Positions 36,717-46,816 are shown, counted from the first letter of the stretch. The stretch is DNA of 50,252 nt from Bifidobacterium cuniculi (GCF_000741575.1 NZ_JGYV01000025.1:1-50252); one strand, 5' to 3'. Numbers and translations: made by a program. Notes: generated by a model from the sequence alone, not told the origin.

Positions 36717-37910
36717 ATGAGGCAACGCGCGCTGACTTTCGTACGAAGCGAGACCATCTTGGTGGTGGCCACGCTCCTGGCCCTCATCTCCTGTTTCATC
36801 GTGCCGCCGGACGGCGAATACGGCGGCTACGTGCACGTGAGCACCATCAGCCAGCTGTGCTGCCTCATGCTCGTCGTCGTCGGCTTCCAGCGCATCGGTG
36901 TCTTCCGCAGGATCGGCGCCAGCCTCCTGCGCCGCGTGCACACCGCCCGCGGCCTGGTGCTCACGCTCATCTCGCTGACCTTCTTCTCGAGCATGCTCAT
37001 CACCAACGATGTCGCCTTGCTCACCTTCGTGCCCTTCGCCCTGTCCGTGCTCACCATGGCCCACATGGAGCGGCACGCCGTGCTCGTCTGCGCCCTCATG
37101 ACCGTCGGCGCCAACACGGGCAGCATGCTCACGCCCATCGGCAACGCGCACAACCTCTACTTCAAGGCGCTCACCGGCATGTCCACCGGGCGTTTCCTGG
37201 AGATCATGGCCCCCTACTCGCTGCTTGCCGCCGTCCTGCTCGTGCTCGTCACCTGCGTGGTCTTCCGCGGCCAGCGCATCACCACCTTCGACGACCTGGA
37301 CAGCGACAGCATCGAGAAGGGCGTGCTGGCCCCCGACTCCTCGCGCCACCAGCCCGACAGCATCCTCGTCAAGGGCTACGGCGCCGACCGCCGCGGCTGG
37401 CGCATCGCCGTCTACTCGGCCGTCTTCCTCGTGTGCGTCCTGGCGGTCAGCGACATCGTGCCCCTGTGGGTCATGTGCGTGGTCACCGCCGCCGTCATGC
37501 TCGTGTGCGACCCGCGTTCCTTCCGCCACACCGACTGGGGCCTGCCGATTACCTTCATCATGTTCTTCATCTTCATCGGCAACATGAAGCGCGTCCCCGA
37601 GTTCTGCCACATCGCGGAGATGTTCGTCGGCGACCACCCGCTCGAGGTGTCCATCGTCTCCAGCCAGGTCATCTCCAACGTGCCCACCTCGCTGCTGCTG
37701 TCCGGCTTCTGCGACCAATGGGTGCCGCTGATCATCGGCACGAACATCGGCGGCATGGGCACGCTGATCGCCTCCATGGCGTCGCTGATCACCTACAAGG
37801 CCTACGCGCGCGACTACCCGCACTCCAAGGGACGCTACCTGGGCGTCTACACGGCCGTCTCCTTCGGCTTCCTGCTGGCCATGTACGCGCTGGCCGTCAT
37901 CATCCTCTAA
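36717..37910 (+). CDS. SLC13/ArsB-superfamily anion permease
   Basis: The 397-residue protein has about ten hydrophobic segments. It carries the ion-transporter superfamily signature GANTGSMLTPIGNAHNLYFKALTG and a related second-repeat motif SNVPTSLLLSGFCDQW...GTNIGGMGTLIASMASLI, as in SLC13, NhaD and ArsB proteins. It probably moves a di- or tricarboxylate, sulfate or similar anion with Na+ or H+. GGAGG lies 5 nt before ATG 36717, and an earlier in-frame start would run through the terminator of dnaG. It sits just before the Wadjet operon but has no known role in it. Confidence 0.8.
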   Translation: MRQRALTFVRSETILVVATLLALISCFIVPPDGEYGGYVHVSTISQLCCLMLVVVGFQRIGVFRRIGASLLRRVHTARGLVLTLISLTFFSSMLITNDVALLTFVPFALSVLTMAHMERHAVLVCALMTVGANTGSMLTPIGNAHNLYFKALTGMSTGRFLEIMAPYSLLAAVLLVLVTCVVFRGQRITTFDDLDSDSIEKGVLAPDSSRHQPDSILVKGYGADRRGWRIAVYSAVFLVCVLAVSDIVPLWVMCVVTAAVMLVCDPRSFRHTDWGLPITFIMFFIFIGNMKRVPEFCHIAEMFVGDHPLEVSIVSSQVISNVPTSLLLSGFCDQWVPLIIGTNIGGMGTLIASMASLITYKAYARDYPHSKGRYLGVYTAVSFGFLLAMYALAVIIL

Positions 37911-37921
37911 CGCCGTACGTT

Positions 37922-37930
37922 TGCTAGAAT
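37922..37930 (+). promoter_or_regulatory. Extended -10 promoter of the Wadjet operon
   Basis: TGC-TAGAAT lies 36 bp before the jetA ATG, 11 bp after the stop of the permease. It is the only strong -10 in the 56-bp gap. The four jet genes overlap or nearly touch, so this likely drives all of them. GAAGGCGAG before the jetA ATG serves as ribosome-binding site. Confidence 0.55.
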
Positions 37931-37966
37931 GGGCGGCTGGACCACCCACGACGACGAAGGCGAGAC

Positions 37967-39463
37967 ATGGCGGACGTAAGAGAGGAGCTCGCGCAGCTGC
38001 GGCCGGTCTATGACACCGGCGTACTGCGCATGCTGCTGCACAAGTACTCCGACATCTACGTGGCCATGCTGCGCGCCTGCTTCACCCCGCTGACCGCGGA
38101 AGTGCCCCAGGAGCGGCTGCTGGCGGACATGACCGACGCCGTCGGTGAGCTCGTGGCATCCGGCGACTACCGGCTGCGCGACGGCGAGGACGACGCCATG
38201 GCGGCCCGGCGCATCCTCAAGGAACTCAAGGCACAGGACGAAGGCGACTACGCCTGGGTCGCCGACTCCTTCGACCGCCGCCAGCACCGGCTCATGTGCC
38301 GCCTGACCCAGCGTGCCCACCGCGCCATCGAAGCGCTCGCCAGCCTGCAGACACGCACCGTCTCCCTGTCCGGCGCTCAGGTCAACTCGATCATCATGGA
38401 GATCGAACACGCCCGCAAGCAGCTCACCGTCGACGTCGAAGAACGCATCGAGCTGCTCGAACAGGAAATCGCGGAGCGCCGCCGGCAGATCGACGAACTC
38501 AAGGCGCACGGCATCGAACGGCAGCCCACCGCCGAACAGGTCGGCGACATCATCAACGTCGTCTACAACACGCTGCGCGGCGTGCCCGTCGACCTGCGCG
38601 AACTGGTGATCGCCGAACGCGACAACGGCGACGCGCTGCGCCGGCGCATGGACTCGGGCACCATGAGCGGCAACGACATGCTCGACTTCTACCACAACGA
38701 CTACGAACGCACCTACCGCGACAGCGACGAGGGACGACGCTTCAACGACGCCTTCCAGGTGATGTACGCGCCGGAAAGCCGCGAGCAGCTCGACGACGCC
38801 CTCGACGACATCGCACACAGCGAGTGGCTGCACGGCGAAGCCGACGAGCTCATGGCCGTCGTCTCCCACGAACTTGAGGACATCTACGGCGGCATCGACG
38901 CCGTGCGCGACCAGCAGCGCGTCACCGACGACAGCGTCAAGCTGCTCGTACGCCAGCAGACCGACATGCGCTTCCGCACGATGTCACGGCAGCTGTCGCG
39001 CCTCTTCGCCGGCCTCGGCCGGCGTGCACGCGGCAAGGAGCGCTTCGACTGCGCCATGGGCGACGTGACGCTGCCCACGCTGCCCATGCGGGTGCGCGAG
39101 ACGACGCGCAGTGCACGGCCGCCGGCCCTGCGCGAGGCGGATGACGGCACGTCCGCGCTCGACCTGGGCCGTATCGTGGCCATCGGCGGCCCGCGCATCG
39201 CCCACATGGTCAGCCTCGTGGCCGCCACCCCCGTCCACGCCGGCGAGCTGGTGGACGTCGCCGCCAGCTTCAACGCGCTGGATGCCGAGGAACGCCGCGA
39301 AAGCGAACTCGTCGGCTTCCTGAGCTACCTGGCGCCCGACGCCGAAGCCGACGACTGGTCCACCTGGCGCTGCGTGGGTGCCGACGGCACCGAACGGCTC
39401 TGGCGCACCCGCCCCCTGCTGGTGAGCGAGGCACATCTCGACGACTTCCTGGAGGAGACATGA
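37967..39463 (+). CDS. jetA: Wadjet anti-plasmid system protein JetA (DUF3375, kleisin-like)
   Basis: JetA is the MukF/kleisin-like subunit of the Wadjet SMC complex, which recognises and linearises circular plasmids. The 498-residue protein begins with the DUF3375 winged-helix region ([20 protein letters not shown]), has a central helical and coiled-coil segment (about 130-190, [25 protein letters not shown]) and a C-terminal winged-helix domain. Length and order match type I JetA. It is first in jetA-B-C-D and its stop overlaps the jetB start by 4 bp (ATGA). Confidence 0.92.
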   Translation: MADVREELAQLRPVYDTGVLRMLLHKYSDIYVAMLRACFTPLTAEVPQERLLADMTDAVGELVASGDYRLRDGEDDAMAARRILKELKAQDEGDYAWVADSFDRRQHRLMCRLTQRAHRAIEALASLQTRTVSLSGAQVNSIIMEIEHARKQLTVDVEERIELLEQEIAERRRQIDELKAHGIERQPTAEQVGDIINVVYNTLRGVPVDLRELVIAERDNGDALRRRMDSGTMSGNDMLDFYHNDYERTYRDSDEGRRFNDAFQVMYAPESREQLDDALDDIAHSEWLHGEADELMAVVSHELEDIYGGIDAVRDQQRVTDDSVKLLVRQQTDMRFRTMSRQLSRLFAGLGRRARGKERFDCAMGDVTLPTLPMRVRETTRSARPPALREADDGTSALDLGRIVAIGGPRIAHMVSLVAATPVHAGELVDVAASFNALDAEERRESELVGFLSYLAPDAEADDWSTWRCVGADGTERLWRTRPLLVSEAHLDDFLEET

Positions 39464-40221
39464 CGGACGACACCAACGAAGCACTCGCGCACGACGCGCT
39501 GGCCGGCGACGACGAACGGCCGGCCGTGGTCGACGGCAGCGGCATCGCCGACCTGACCGGCATCCACGCCCTCTTCGAAGGCGACAGCGGCGACATGCCC
39601 ATCCAGGCACGCGAAGCCGCCATCCAGCTCAAACGCAACCGCGCCATCGACGGTGCCCTGTTCGACCAGGCCATGGACCACCTCGCCGACGTGCGGCGCT
39701 CCCTGAACAACGACCTGCTCGACCTGCTCATCGACGAACACTACCGCGTGATGGTCGCCGTCCCCGTCAGGGCCGACGGCTATGCCGTGCGCTCCCTGAA
39801 GAACCGCGCATCCCTCAACGCACGTGAGGCATCCCTCCTGGCCGCGTTGCGCCGCAAGGTGCTCGAATACGAGAACGTGGACGTGCCGTCCGAAGGCTGG
39901 GAGGTCTCCCGCGAGGAGATCGTGCAGGTGCTGTCCACCGGGTCCGGCTTCCTGGCAGGCCGCAACAGCGAGCAGGCCGTGCACGAGCAGGTCGACCGGC
40001 TCATCGGCACCATGCGCACCAACGGGTTCCTCGAGGACCGCGGCGACGGGCTCTACCTGGTCACCAGCCTCGTGCCGATGGTGCTCGACCCGGCGCACAT
40101 CGACCTGTGGCTCGGTGCGCTCGACGCGCCCGACGACGACGGGGAGGCACCGCCGGCCGACGCGGACGAGGCCGACGACGATGGCGAAGTCACCGAGGAG
40201 AAGGACGAGACACTGTGGTAA
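39460..40221 (+). CDS. jetB: Wadjet anti-plasmid system protein JetB (DUF4194, KITE/MukE-like)
   Basis: JetB is the KITE (MukE-like) subunit that bridges JetA to the ATPase heads. The 253-residue DUF4194 protein contains two winged-helix segments ([29 protein letters not shown] and later [31 protein letters not shown]) flanked by acidic, disordered ends. The final 25 residues are almost all Asp, Glu, Ala and Pro. It overlaps jetA by 4 bp and jetC by 7 bp, indicating coupled translation and fixed stoichiometry. Confidence 0.92.
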   Translation: MTDDTNEALAHDALAGDDERPAVVDGSGIADLTGIHALFEGDSGDMPIQAREAAIQLKRNRAIDGALFDQAMDHLADVRRSLNNDLLDLLIDEHYRVMVAVPVRADGYAVRSLKNRASLNAREASLLAALRRKVLEYENVDVPSEGWEVSREEIVQVLSTGSGFLAGRNSEQAVHEQVDRLIGTMRTNGFLEDRGDGLYLVTSLVPMVLDPAHIDLWLGALDAPDDDGEAPPADADEADDDGEVTEEKDETLW

Positions 40222-43200
40222 ACGAGGAACTCTTCGCCCAGATCGAACTGTCGCCGGCCCACTGGCAGCTGGCCGAACGCCAGCTCGTCAACTGGGGGTC
40301 CTACGACGGCTACCACGTCTTCAGGCCGGCGCCCGGCGACGGCGAGCGCGTCACCCTGCTCACCGGCCAGAGCGAGTCAGGCAAGTCGACGCTCGTCGAC
40401 GCGCAGGTGTCCCTGCTCTACCCGACGGGAGCCGCCTTCAACAAGGCCTCCAACGCGGGCAGGTCCGACCGCAGCGACTACACCTACGTACGTGGCCTGC
40501 GCGGCGTGCGCAACGACCGCGGCCACGACGAACCCGTCTACCTGCGCGGCACGGACGGCGACGGCAACCCGTACGCCGTGTGGGGCGCCATCGTCGACAC
40601 CTACCATGACGACGCCAACGACGGCACCCTGTCCATCGCCAAGTTCATGGCCATCCCCGCCGACGGCAGCCCGCAGGACATGGTCAAGCTGTACGCGGTG
40701 GCGCCCGGCGGCCTCGACCCGCGCCTCATGGACGGCGTGCGCGACGAGCCGTTGACGGCCGCCGTGCTCAAGCGCGTCTATCCGGACGCCCGTGTCTACC
40801 GGCACGCCCGCCAGTTCCACGAGGACGTGTGGCGGCGGTTCGGGCTGACCGAGTCCGCGTGCCGCCTGCTGCACCGCATGCAGGCGTCGGACGCGCCCAG
40901 CCAGCTCGACGACATCTTCCGCAAGGGCGTCCTGCAGGAGCCGCGCGCCTTGCAGCTGGGACGCCACGCTGTGGATGACTACGGGCAGTACCGGGAGAAC
41001 TTCACGAGCATCGAACGCAACCGCGAGCGGGTCGCCATGCTCGAGACGATGGCCGACGAATACCAGCGGTTCGAGGAGGCCGACGGCGACGTGCGCGCGT
41101 TGGGCGCCATCGACCCCATGAACGGGGCGCCGGCCGTCAAGGCGCGCGACGCGTGGCTCGACCGGCGGATCGACGAGGATCTGGAGCGCATGGTGCCGTC
41201 CTACGCGCAGGCCATGGACGCTGCCGCCGCCAAGGTCGCGCAGCTGGAGACGGAGCAGACGGACCTGCAGGCCGCCTACGACGAGGCGCGCGAACAGCTG
41301 CGCGGGGCCGGCGGCGGCGACCTCGAACGCCTGCAGGAGCAGCTCAGGGACGTCCAGCGGGAACGCTCCCTGGTCAACCAGCGGCGTGAACGTCTCCTGG
41401 CGCGCTTCGCCAAGGTGGGGGAAGAGTTCCCTGCCGACGCGCCAGGCTGGCAGGAGTTTGCCGACCGGTGCGCGGCGTACCTGGAGGACGAGCGCGAACG
41501 GCGCGACCAGCTTGACCATGAGCGGTTCAGCCTCATGGAGTCGCGCAGCAGGCTCAGGGAGGAACTCAAGGAACTCGAGGACGACTACGCGTACCGCAAG
41601 GCGCACGGCACGCGCATCAGCACCACCATGAAGCAGGCGCGCGAACTGGTCATGCAGGCCACCGGACTGGGGGAGGACGAGCTGCCCTACGTCGCCGAGC
41701 TCATGGACATCGACGACGAGGACTGGCGCGTCGCCATGGACGTCGCCTACGCGCGCATTGCGCAGGTCATTCTCGTCGACCGGCGCCACGAGGACGGCTT
41801 CGCACGCAAGGTCAGCACCATCCCGCACCAGCTCATGGCGCGCCGCAACTGGCAGTTCGTGGACACGTCCGTGCAGCCGGACGTGCGGGAGCGCGACGGC
41901 TGGCTGTCCGGCAAGCTGCGGGTGAAGGAGTCGCCGTTTGCCGGCTGGGTGCGCGAGCGCATCGCCGCCGACGACGTCGACGCGCGCTGCGTGCAGGCCA
42001 TCGACGACCGGGACACGACCCGCCAGGTGCAGCCCGACGGCCAGCTCAAGGCAGGCATCCGCGGCAGCCACGGCACCAGGGGGCTCGAACCGGTCATCGG
42101 CTTCGTCACCGAGGAGTACCTGCGCCAGCTCGAGGCGCGCATCGGACAGGTGCGTGCGCAGCTGGAGGAGCTGGAGGGACGGCTGGCCGACCTCGACCGG
42201 CAGCATGACCTGCTCGAGGCGTGGCGTGTCCTCGCCGCCGCCGTCACCGACGACAGTTGGGACGCGGTGGACGTGGCCAGCAGGGACGCGCGGGCCGCGC
42301 ACCTCGAGGAGCGCATCGCCGCCATCCGCGACAACCCCGAGCTCGCCGCCCTCGAACAGCGCTGCGAGGACTGTGCGGGCAAGCTGGCCACCCTGGGCCG
42401 TCGGCTCGCCAAGGCCCGCAACGAACGCGCCGACGCCCAGCGCGCCCTGCACGCCGCCGAAGGCTGGCTGGCCGAGGCATCCGGCCACGGCGACCCCGCG
42501 CTCAACAAGGCCAGCAGCCAGGTCCTCGCCGAAGCCTACGGTTCCTTCTTCGGCACCGACTCCAGCGTGGAGGAACGCGTCGGCAAGATCCTCGCCGTCG
42601 ACGGCGGCGCCGCCGGCAGCGCCCACGCGCCGGCCGACGGACGCGCCGCCAGCCCGGTCGTGCGCAGCCTGCGCGAACGGCTCGCCCAGGCCACGCGGGC
42701 GACGCGCGAGGAACGCGAACGCGCCCGCCAGCTGCTGCGCAAGACCTGCGAAGCGACCATGCAACGCTATCTGGAGCGCTATCTGCCGCAGGAGACGCGC
42801 GTGGCCGCCGACGTCGACAACGAACGGTTCTTCGAACGCGAACTGGCCGAGCTGCAGCCCAACACCATCAGCCAGCGCGAGGCGGACCGCGAATACTTCA
42901 ACTCGCTGGACAAGGTGCGCCAGGACCTCATGCAGCTGCGGCGCGCCCTCAAGGAGGACCGGGCGCACATCAAGACACAGGTCGCCAAGATCAACGGCCT
43001 GCTCGAACGCTACCCCTTCGGCGCCAGCCACGGCCAGCTGCGCATCGTCGTGCAGGTGCGTGCCGCCGATCCGAAGTTCATGGCCACGCTGCAGCGCGTC
43101 ATCGACGACCTCAACACCTTCCGCCACCAAGGCGGCGGCGACGTGGACCGCTGCCGTGAGCTCTTCGCGCAGGCCGCGCCCCTCATCGACGCCATCAAGG

Positions 43201-43652
43201 GCAGCTTCGACGAATATGCGCCCAACGGCCGCGGCAACGAGAACCTCGACCCGCGCCGCCGTTCGCGCTTCTTCGGCGAGGTGCTCCGCCCCGACGGCGC
43301 CACCGAACGCATCAACTCCACCGGCGGCGGCTCCGGCGGCTACCTGCAGGAACTGACTTCCTTCGCCTATGGCGCGGCGCTCATGTATTTGCTGGCGGAC
43401 GACAACGCCACCGAACCGTCCTATGCCACCGTCTTCCTCGACGAAGCCCTCATCAAGGCCGACGGCCAGTACACCAGGCGCGCCCTGAGCGTGCTGCCCG
43501 GCCTGGGCTTCCAGGTCATCGTGTCCGCACCGGAATCGAAGACCGCGGAAATGATGGGAGCGGCCAGCAAGGTCGTCGTCGCGCGCAAGGACCAGGCCAG
43601 CGGCCTGACCACGCTGCACGAGGCCGTGTTCGAGACCGCGGACGGCGACTGA
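40215..43652 (+). CDS. jetC: Wadjet anti-plasmid system protein JetC (SMC/MukB-like ATPase)
   Basis: JetC is the loop-extruding SMC-type motor of Wadjet. The 1145-residue protein has Walker [10 protein letters not shown] (residues 51-59), long coiled coils either side of a central hinge (coils rich in Glu, Arg and Leu from about 330 to 480 and 630 to 800), a C-terminal ABC signature region [20 protein letters not shown] and Walker [13 protein letters not shown]. The start is a GTG at 40215 inside the jetB end with GGAGAAGG upstream. The frame is open further upstream but only as a shadow of jetB. Confidence 0.94.
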   Translation: MVNEELFAQIELSPAHWQLAERQLVNWGSYDGYHVFRPAPGDGERVTLLTGQSESGKSTLVDAQVSLLYPTGAAFNKASNAGRSDRSDYTYVRGLRGVRNDRGHDEPVYLRGTDGDGNPYAVWGAIVDTYHDDANDGTLSIAKFMAIPADGSPQDMVKLYAVAPGGLDPRLMDGVRDEPLTAAVLKRVYPDARVYRHARQFHEDVWRRFGLTESACRLLHRMQASDAPSQLDDIFRKGVLQEPRALQLGRHAVDDYGQYRENFTSIERNRERVAMLETMADEYQRFEEADGDVRALGAIDPMNGAPAVKARDAWLDRRIDEDLERMVPSYAQAMDAAAAKVAQLETEQTDLQAAYDEAREQLRGAGGGDLERLQEQLRDVQRERSLVNQRRERLLARFAKVGEEFPADAPGWQEFADRCAAYLEDERERRDQLDHERFSLMESRSRLREELKELEDDYAYRKAHGTRISTTMKQARELVMQATGLGEDELPYVAELMDIDDEDWRVAMDVAYARIAQVILVDRRHEDGFARKVSTIPHQLMARRNWQFVDTSVQPDVRERDGWLSGKLRVKESPFAGWVRERIAADDVDARCVQAIDDRDTTRQVQPDGQLKAGIRGSHGTRGLEPVIGFVTEEYLRQLEARIGQVRAQLEELEGRLADLDRQHDLLEAWRVLAAAVTDDSWDAVDVASRDARAAHLEERIAAIRDNPELAALEQRCEDCAGKLATLGRRLAKARNERADAQRALHAAEGWLAEASGHGDPALNKASSQVLAEAYGSFFGTDSSVEERVGKILAVDGGAAGSAHAPADGRAASPVVRSLRERLAQATRATREERERARQLLRKTCEATMQRYLERYLPQETRVAADVDNERFFERELAELQPNTISQREADREYFNSLDKVRQDLMQLRRALKEDRAHIKTQVAKINGLLERYPFGASHGQLRIVVQVRAADPKFMATLQRVIDDLNTFRHQGGGDVDRCRELFAQAAPLIDAIKGSFDEYAPNGRGNENLDPRRRSRFFGEVLRPDGATERINSTGGGSGGYLQELTSFAYGAALMYLLADDNATEPSYATVFLDEALIKADGQYTRRALSVLPGLGFQVIVSAPESKTAEMMGAASKVVVARKDQASGLTTLHEAVFETADGD

Positions 43653-44788
43653 TGCGTTCGCCGCGGGAACTGGCCTCCCTGGTCGAGGCGCATCTGGGGC
43701 GTCACCTGTTCGACGTGGCCGACCCGTGGCCGCTGACGCTCACCGTGCAGCTGCCGTCGGCACGTGCGCTCGAGGACGACCCGGCGGGCGCGGCACGCAC
43801 CAACCGGGAGATCCTTGCATGGGCGGATGCACACGGCGTGGCCACGCGCCTGACGGTGCGCCGCATGGGCGGCACGCCGCTCGAACTGGTCTCGCACGTC
43901 ACCATCCCCGACGAGGACGTCGCCCAGCGGGTGGTGGGGCGCGCCATGCGCGGGCGCCGGTGCAGGGTGCTGGCGCGGGCGGCCCGTATCCGCGCATTGG
44001 GATGGCCGGTGGGGGAGGAGTGCGTGATGCGGGTGGTGCGCTGGACGGAGGATGCGGACGACCTCGACTTCGACCTCCTGATGGCGGCGGCTGTCTGGTT
44101 CCACGGCCACCTGGGGGCGGTGGCGTCGATGACCGCGCGCGAAGTGCCCTTGGAGGGTTTCAGCGGCAAATGGCTGGGCGGCGTGCGTTCGTTGCACCGT
44201 CGTGCCCTGTGTGCACTGCTCGAGGTGGACGGGTTGCCGTTGCGCGAACGCCCGGAAGAAGTGCGCTACCGCTATCTCGACCCGGCCGCCGCCGGCTGGG
44301 CGGAGCGCTTGGCCACCGAGGTGCAGGAGGCGCCCGAGCTGCCGGTGGCGCGCGCCATCGTCGTGGAGAACAAGGACACCTACCTGGCCATGCCGGCCAT
44401 GGCGGGGACGGTCTGCGTGTTCGGCGCCGGCTTCGCGGTGGGCGCTGCGGTGCGTCTCCTGCCGTGGCTGGCCGGACTCGACGTGGCCTACTGGGGTGAC
44501 CTGGACGCGGCGGGCTTCGAGATTCTCGCCTCATTGAGGGCGGCGGGTCTGGCGGCACGCGCCGTGGGCATGGACCTGGCCACCTATGAACGCTTCCGGG
44601 CCTACGGGACGGCGCTGGGTGAGCGGGGGACGCCCATCAAGGCGTCGGAACCCAAGGAAGGGCTGGACCTGACCGACGACGAATATGCCCTCTATGGGGC
44701 CCTGTGCCGCCAGGAACTTGGGGTGCCCCGTGTGGAGCAGGAGCGCATCCCGTTGGATTGGGTGATGTCGGTCCCCCAACCCCGCTAG
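43652..44788 (+). CDS. jetD: Wadjet anti-plasmid system protein JetD (DUF3322/DUF2220, TOPRIM nuclease)
   Basis: JetD is the topoisomerase VI-like nuclease that cuts plasmid DNA once the JetABC motor stalls. The 378-residue protein has an N-terminal DUF3322 domain (about 1-190) and a C-terminal DUF2220 TOPRIM domain with the catalytic acidic residues Glu239 (VVENKDTYLAMP) and Asp283/Asp285 (YWGDLDAAGFEIL). All key residues are present, so the nuclease should be active. The ATG shares one base with the jetC stop. The TAG stop overlaps the -10 box of the tRNA-Arg gene. Confidence 0.92.
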   Translation: MRSPRELASLVEAHLGRHLFDVADPWPLTLTVQLPSARALEDDPAGAARTNREILAWADAHGVATRLTVRRMGGTPLELVSHVTIPDEDVAQRVVGRAMRGRRCRVLARAARIRALGWPVGEECVMRVVRWTEDADDLDFDLLMAAAVWFHGHLGAVASMTAREVPLEGFSGKWLGGVRSLHRRALCALLEVDGLPLRERPEEVRYRYLDPAAAGWAERLATEVQEAPELPVARAIVVENKDTYLAMPAMAGTVCVFGAGFAVGAAVRLLPWLAGLDVAYWGDLDAAGFEILASLRAAGLAARAVGMDLATYERFRAYGTALGERGTPIKASEPKEGLDLTDDEYALYGALCRQELGVPRVEQERIPLDWVMSVPQPR

Positions 44789-44791
44789 AGT
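44786..44791 (+). promoter_or_regulatory. Probable -10 box of the tRNA-Arg gene, overlapping the jetD stop
   Basis: TAGAGT lies 10 bp before the mature tRNA 5' end. Its first three bases are the jetD stop codon. It may give the tRNA its own promoter in addition to readthrough from the Wadjet operon. No -35 is clear. Confidence 0.4.
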
Positions 44792-44801
44792 AAAGAAGCT
44801 T

Positions 44802-44874
44802 GCCTCCGTAGCTCAAAGGATAGAGCAATGGCCTTCTAATCCAGTGGTTGCCGGTTCGAGTCCGGCCGGGGGCA
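44802..44874 (+). tRNA. tRNA-Arg (anticodon UCU)
   Basis: The cloverleaf is complete: acceptor GCCTCCG/CGGGGGC, D-stem GCTC/GAGC, anticodon loop CTTCTAA with UCU at 44835-44837, a 5-nt variable loop and T-stem GCCGG/CCGGC with TTCGAGT loop. CCA is not encoded. The anticodon stem is weak: bases 44828/44844 (A-G) and 44832/44840 (C-T) do not pair, leaving three central pairs. It decodes AGA, a codon rare in this GC-rich genome. It sits directly behind the Wadjet operon. Confidence 0.9.
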
Positions 44875-44891
44875 CTTTTCATTGCGGCCGT

Positions 44892-44998
44892 TGACACATT
44901 TTTGGCGGCCGGAAAATCGTGTAGGTCTCTGGCCCGCACAATTTGAAGTTGTGCGGGCCAGAGACCTACACGATTTCCCTGCCGCCAAAAATGTGTCA
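44892..44998. repeat. 107-bp near-perfect palindrome between tRNA-Arg and the DXS-like gene
   Basis: The 50-bp arms 44892-44941 and 44949-44998 are reverse complements with two mismatches, around a 7-nt centre TTTGAAG. The right arm ends exactly at the last base of the minus-strand DXS-like stop codon. It will form a very long RNA hairpin in both directions and probably terminates both convergent transcripts. Its length and near-identity are unusual for a plain terminator and suggest a mobile palindromic unit or a recent inverted duplication. Confidence 0.85.
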
Positions 44999-46816
44999 TC
45001 GGGCGAGTGCACCACGCACCCGGGCAAGCATCAGGCCCCGGGTCATCCCGTAGCGTTCGTGCAGTTCCGCCAGCGGCACGCGGTCGGTGAACTCCTTGGC
45101 GGCGCCGAAATTGAGCACCCTCATATTCAGGCCTGCGTTGGCATAGAAGGCAGTGACTTTCTCGCCCCAACCGCCCTCCAGCTGGCCGTCCTCCAGGGTC
45201 ACCACCACATGGTGGCGCCCGGCCAAGGCGCGCAAGGTAGCCTCGTCCAGGGCCGAACACTGCAGGGGGTCGAGCAGGGTGGCGTCCAGTTCCCGCGCCA
45301 GGCCAAGCGCCATCGGGAAGGCGTCGCCCAGTCCGAGCACGGCTACGTCCTTGCCTTCGTGCGCCATCCGGTATCCCAGCCAGGGCGCATCGGCGTCCGT
45401 GGCCTGCGGCGACACGGTCACGTCGGGATCCAGCGATCCGTCGCGTTCGCCGGCCAGGATCGCGGCGCCCGGCACCCTCAGGAACACGGGATGCGTGTTG
45501 TCCGGCCCGGTGGCCCAGGCCAGCATGTCCAGGAACATGCGCCGTGAGGTGGGCGCCAGGCACAGCAGCCCGGGAATGTTGGAGAACAGCGCGAGGTCGA
45601 AGACGCCCGAATGCGTGTTGTCCGCGTCGGACATGCCGCCGCCGAAGCTCAACAGCGTCACGGGCGTGTCGTTGAGGCACACTTCCTGCTGCACTTGGTC
45701 GATGGTGCGCTGGAAGAAGGTCGCCGAGGTCGCCACCACCGGCCGGCCGCCGGCCCGCGCCAGGCCGGACGCGAAGGCCACGGCATGCTCCTCGGTGATG
45801 CCCGTGTCCACGTAATGCGCCCCCGCGGCCGCCCGGAACTCCGGCGTGATGCCGTTCGACCCCGGCGTAGCAGGGGAGATGACCACCAGGCCAGGCTCCT
45901 GGGCAAACCGTGCTGCCAGCGAATCCATGGCCAGCCGACCGTAATGTTTGCGCGCGCCCAGGGGCCTGCCCTCCTCGCTGAGGGGATCCTGCCAGTGATT
46001 GGCTTCGCAATGGCCCGCACGGATGCCGTGTGCGGCGTCCTCGTCGTCCAGGCCCAGCCCCTTGGTGGTGTGGATGTGCAGGACCACCGGACGGTCGGTG
46101 CCCTTGAGCGCCGCCAGCGCCCGCACCATGGCGTGCACGTCGTTGCCGTCCTCCACGTAGCGGTAGTCCAGTCCGAAGGCGCGGAACAGGTTGTCCGGGC
46201 AGTCGCCGCCGCTGGCGCGCATCCGCGCCAGCGTCCCGTACATGCCGCCATGGTTGCCGGTGATGGACATCTCGTTGTCGTTGAGGATCACGATCAGGTT
46301 GCCGCCCTGCTCGGCCAGGTTGTTGAGCCCCTCGAAGGCCTCGCCCGAGGAGAGCGCGCCGTCGCCGATTACCGCGATGACGTTGTCCGTGGTCGGCTCG
46401 CCTCCGGTCGCGCGCACCATGTCACGCATCTTGGCCAGTCCGCACGCCAGGGAGATGGCGGTGCCCGTGTGCCCGAGCACGAAATGGTCGTGCTCGCTTT
46501 CCGCCGGGTTGGTGAAGCCGGTCGCCGTGCCGAACAGCTCCGCCTGCGTGAAGGCGCGCGCACGCCCGGTGAGCATCTTGTGCACATAGCTTTGGTGGGA
46601 CACGTCGAAGACGATCTTGTCGAGCGGCGAGGAGAACACGACGTGCAGGGCGACGCACGCCTCCACCAGCCCCAGGTTGGAACCGACATGGCCGCCGTAC
46701 TCCTTGCCGTAGCGCACCAGCGCCGTTCGGATCTCGCCGCACAGCTCCTCCAGCTGGCCGGTGTCCAGTGCCTTCACGTCGTCTGGGGTGAGCAAGTTCG
46801 ACAGCAGGTCAGTCAT
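44996..46816 (-). CDS. 1-deoxy-D-xylulose-5-phosphate synthase-like transketolase-family enzyme
   Basis: The 606-residue thiamine-diphosphate enzyme shows DXS architecture: EYGGHVGSNLGLVEACVALH near the N-terminus, the ThDP motif GDGALSSGEAFEGLNNLAEQGGNLIVILNDNEMSI, and GITEEHAVAFASGLA with the catalytic Glu. The substrate loop that reads DRAGxVGxDGxTHxG in canonical DXS is SFGGGMSDADNTHSG here. The His is kept, but the Arg and Asp positions differ, and the later YPRG motif is also altered. It may be a divergent DXS or act on another acceptor. The start is at 46816, and a TATAAT -10 (46883-46878, minus strand) lies about 60 bp upstream. Confidence 0.78.
   Translation of the reverse strand: MTDLLSNLLTPDDVKALDTGQLEELCGEIRTALVRYGKEYGGHVGSNLGLVEACVALHVVFSSPLDKIVFDVSHQSYVHKMLTGRARAFTQAELFGTATGFTNPAESEHDHFVLGHTGTAISLACGLAKMRDMVRATGGEPTTDNVIAVIGDGALSSGEAFEGLNNLAEQGGNLIVILNDNEMSITGNHGGMYGTLARMRASGGDCPDNLFRAFGLDYRYVEDGNDVHAMVRALAALKGTDRPVVLHIHTTKGLGLDDEDAAHGIRAGHCEANHWQDPLSEEGRPLGARKHYGRLAMDSLAARFAQEPGLVVISPATPGSNGITPEFRAAAGAHYVDTGITEEHAVAFASGLARAGGRPVVATSATFFQRTIDQVQQEVCLNDTPVTLLSFGGGMSDADNTHSGVFDLALFSNIPGLLCLAPTSRRMFLDMLAWATGPDNTHPVFLRVPGAAILAGERDGSLDPDVTVSPQATDADAPWLGYRMAHEGKDVAVLGLGDAFPMALGLARELDATLLDPLQCSALDEATLRALAGRHHVVVTLEDGQLEGGWGEKVTAFYANAGLNMRVLNFGAAKEFTDRVPLAELHERYGMTRGLMLARVRGALAR

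Noticed and set aside
40377..43619. 1080-codon open frame antisense to jetC, and similar long antisense frames opposite glmS, ftsE and others
   Set aside because: In GC-rich DNA the antisense third-position frame stays open by chance. The translations are low-complexity (runs of Gly, Val, His, Ala, Asp), show no domains, and lie opposite well-recognised genes.
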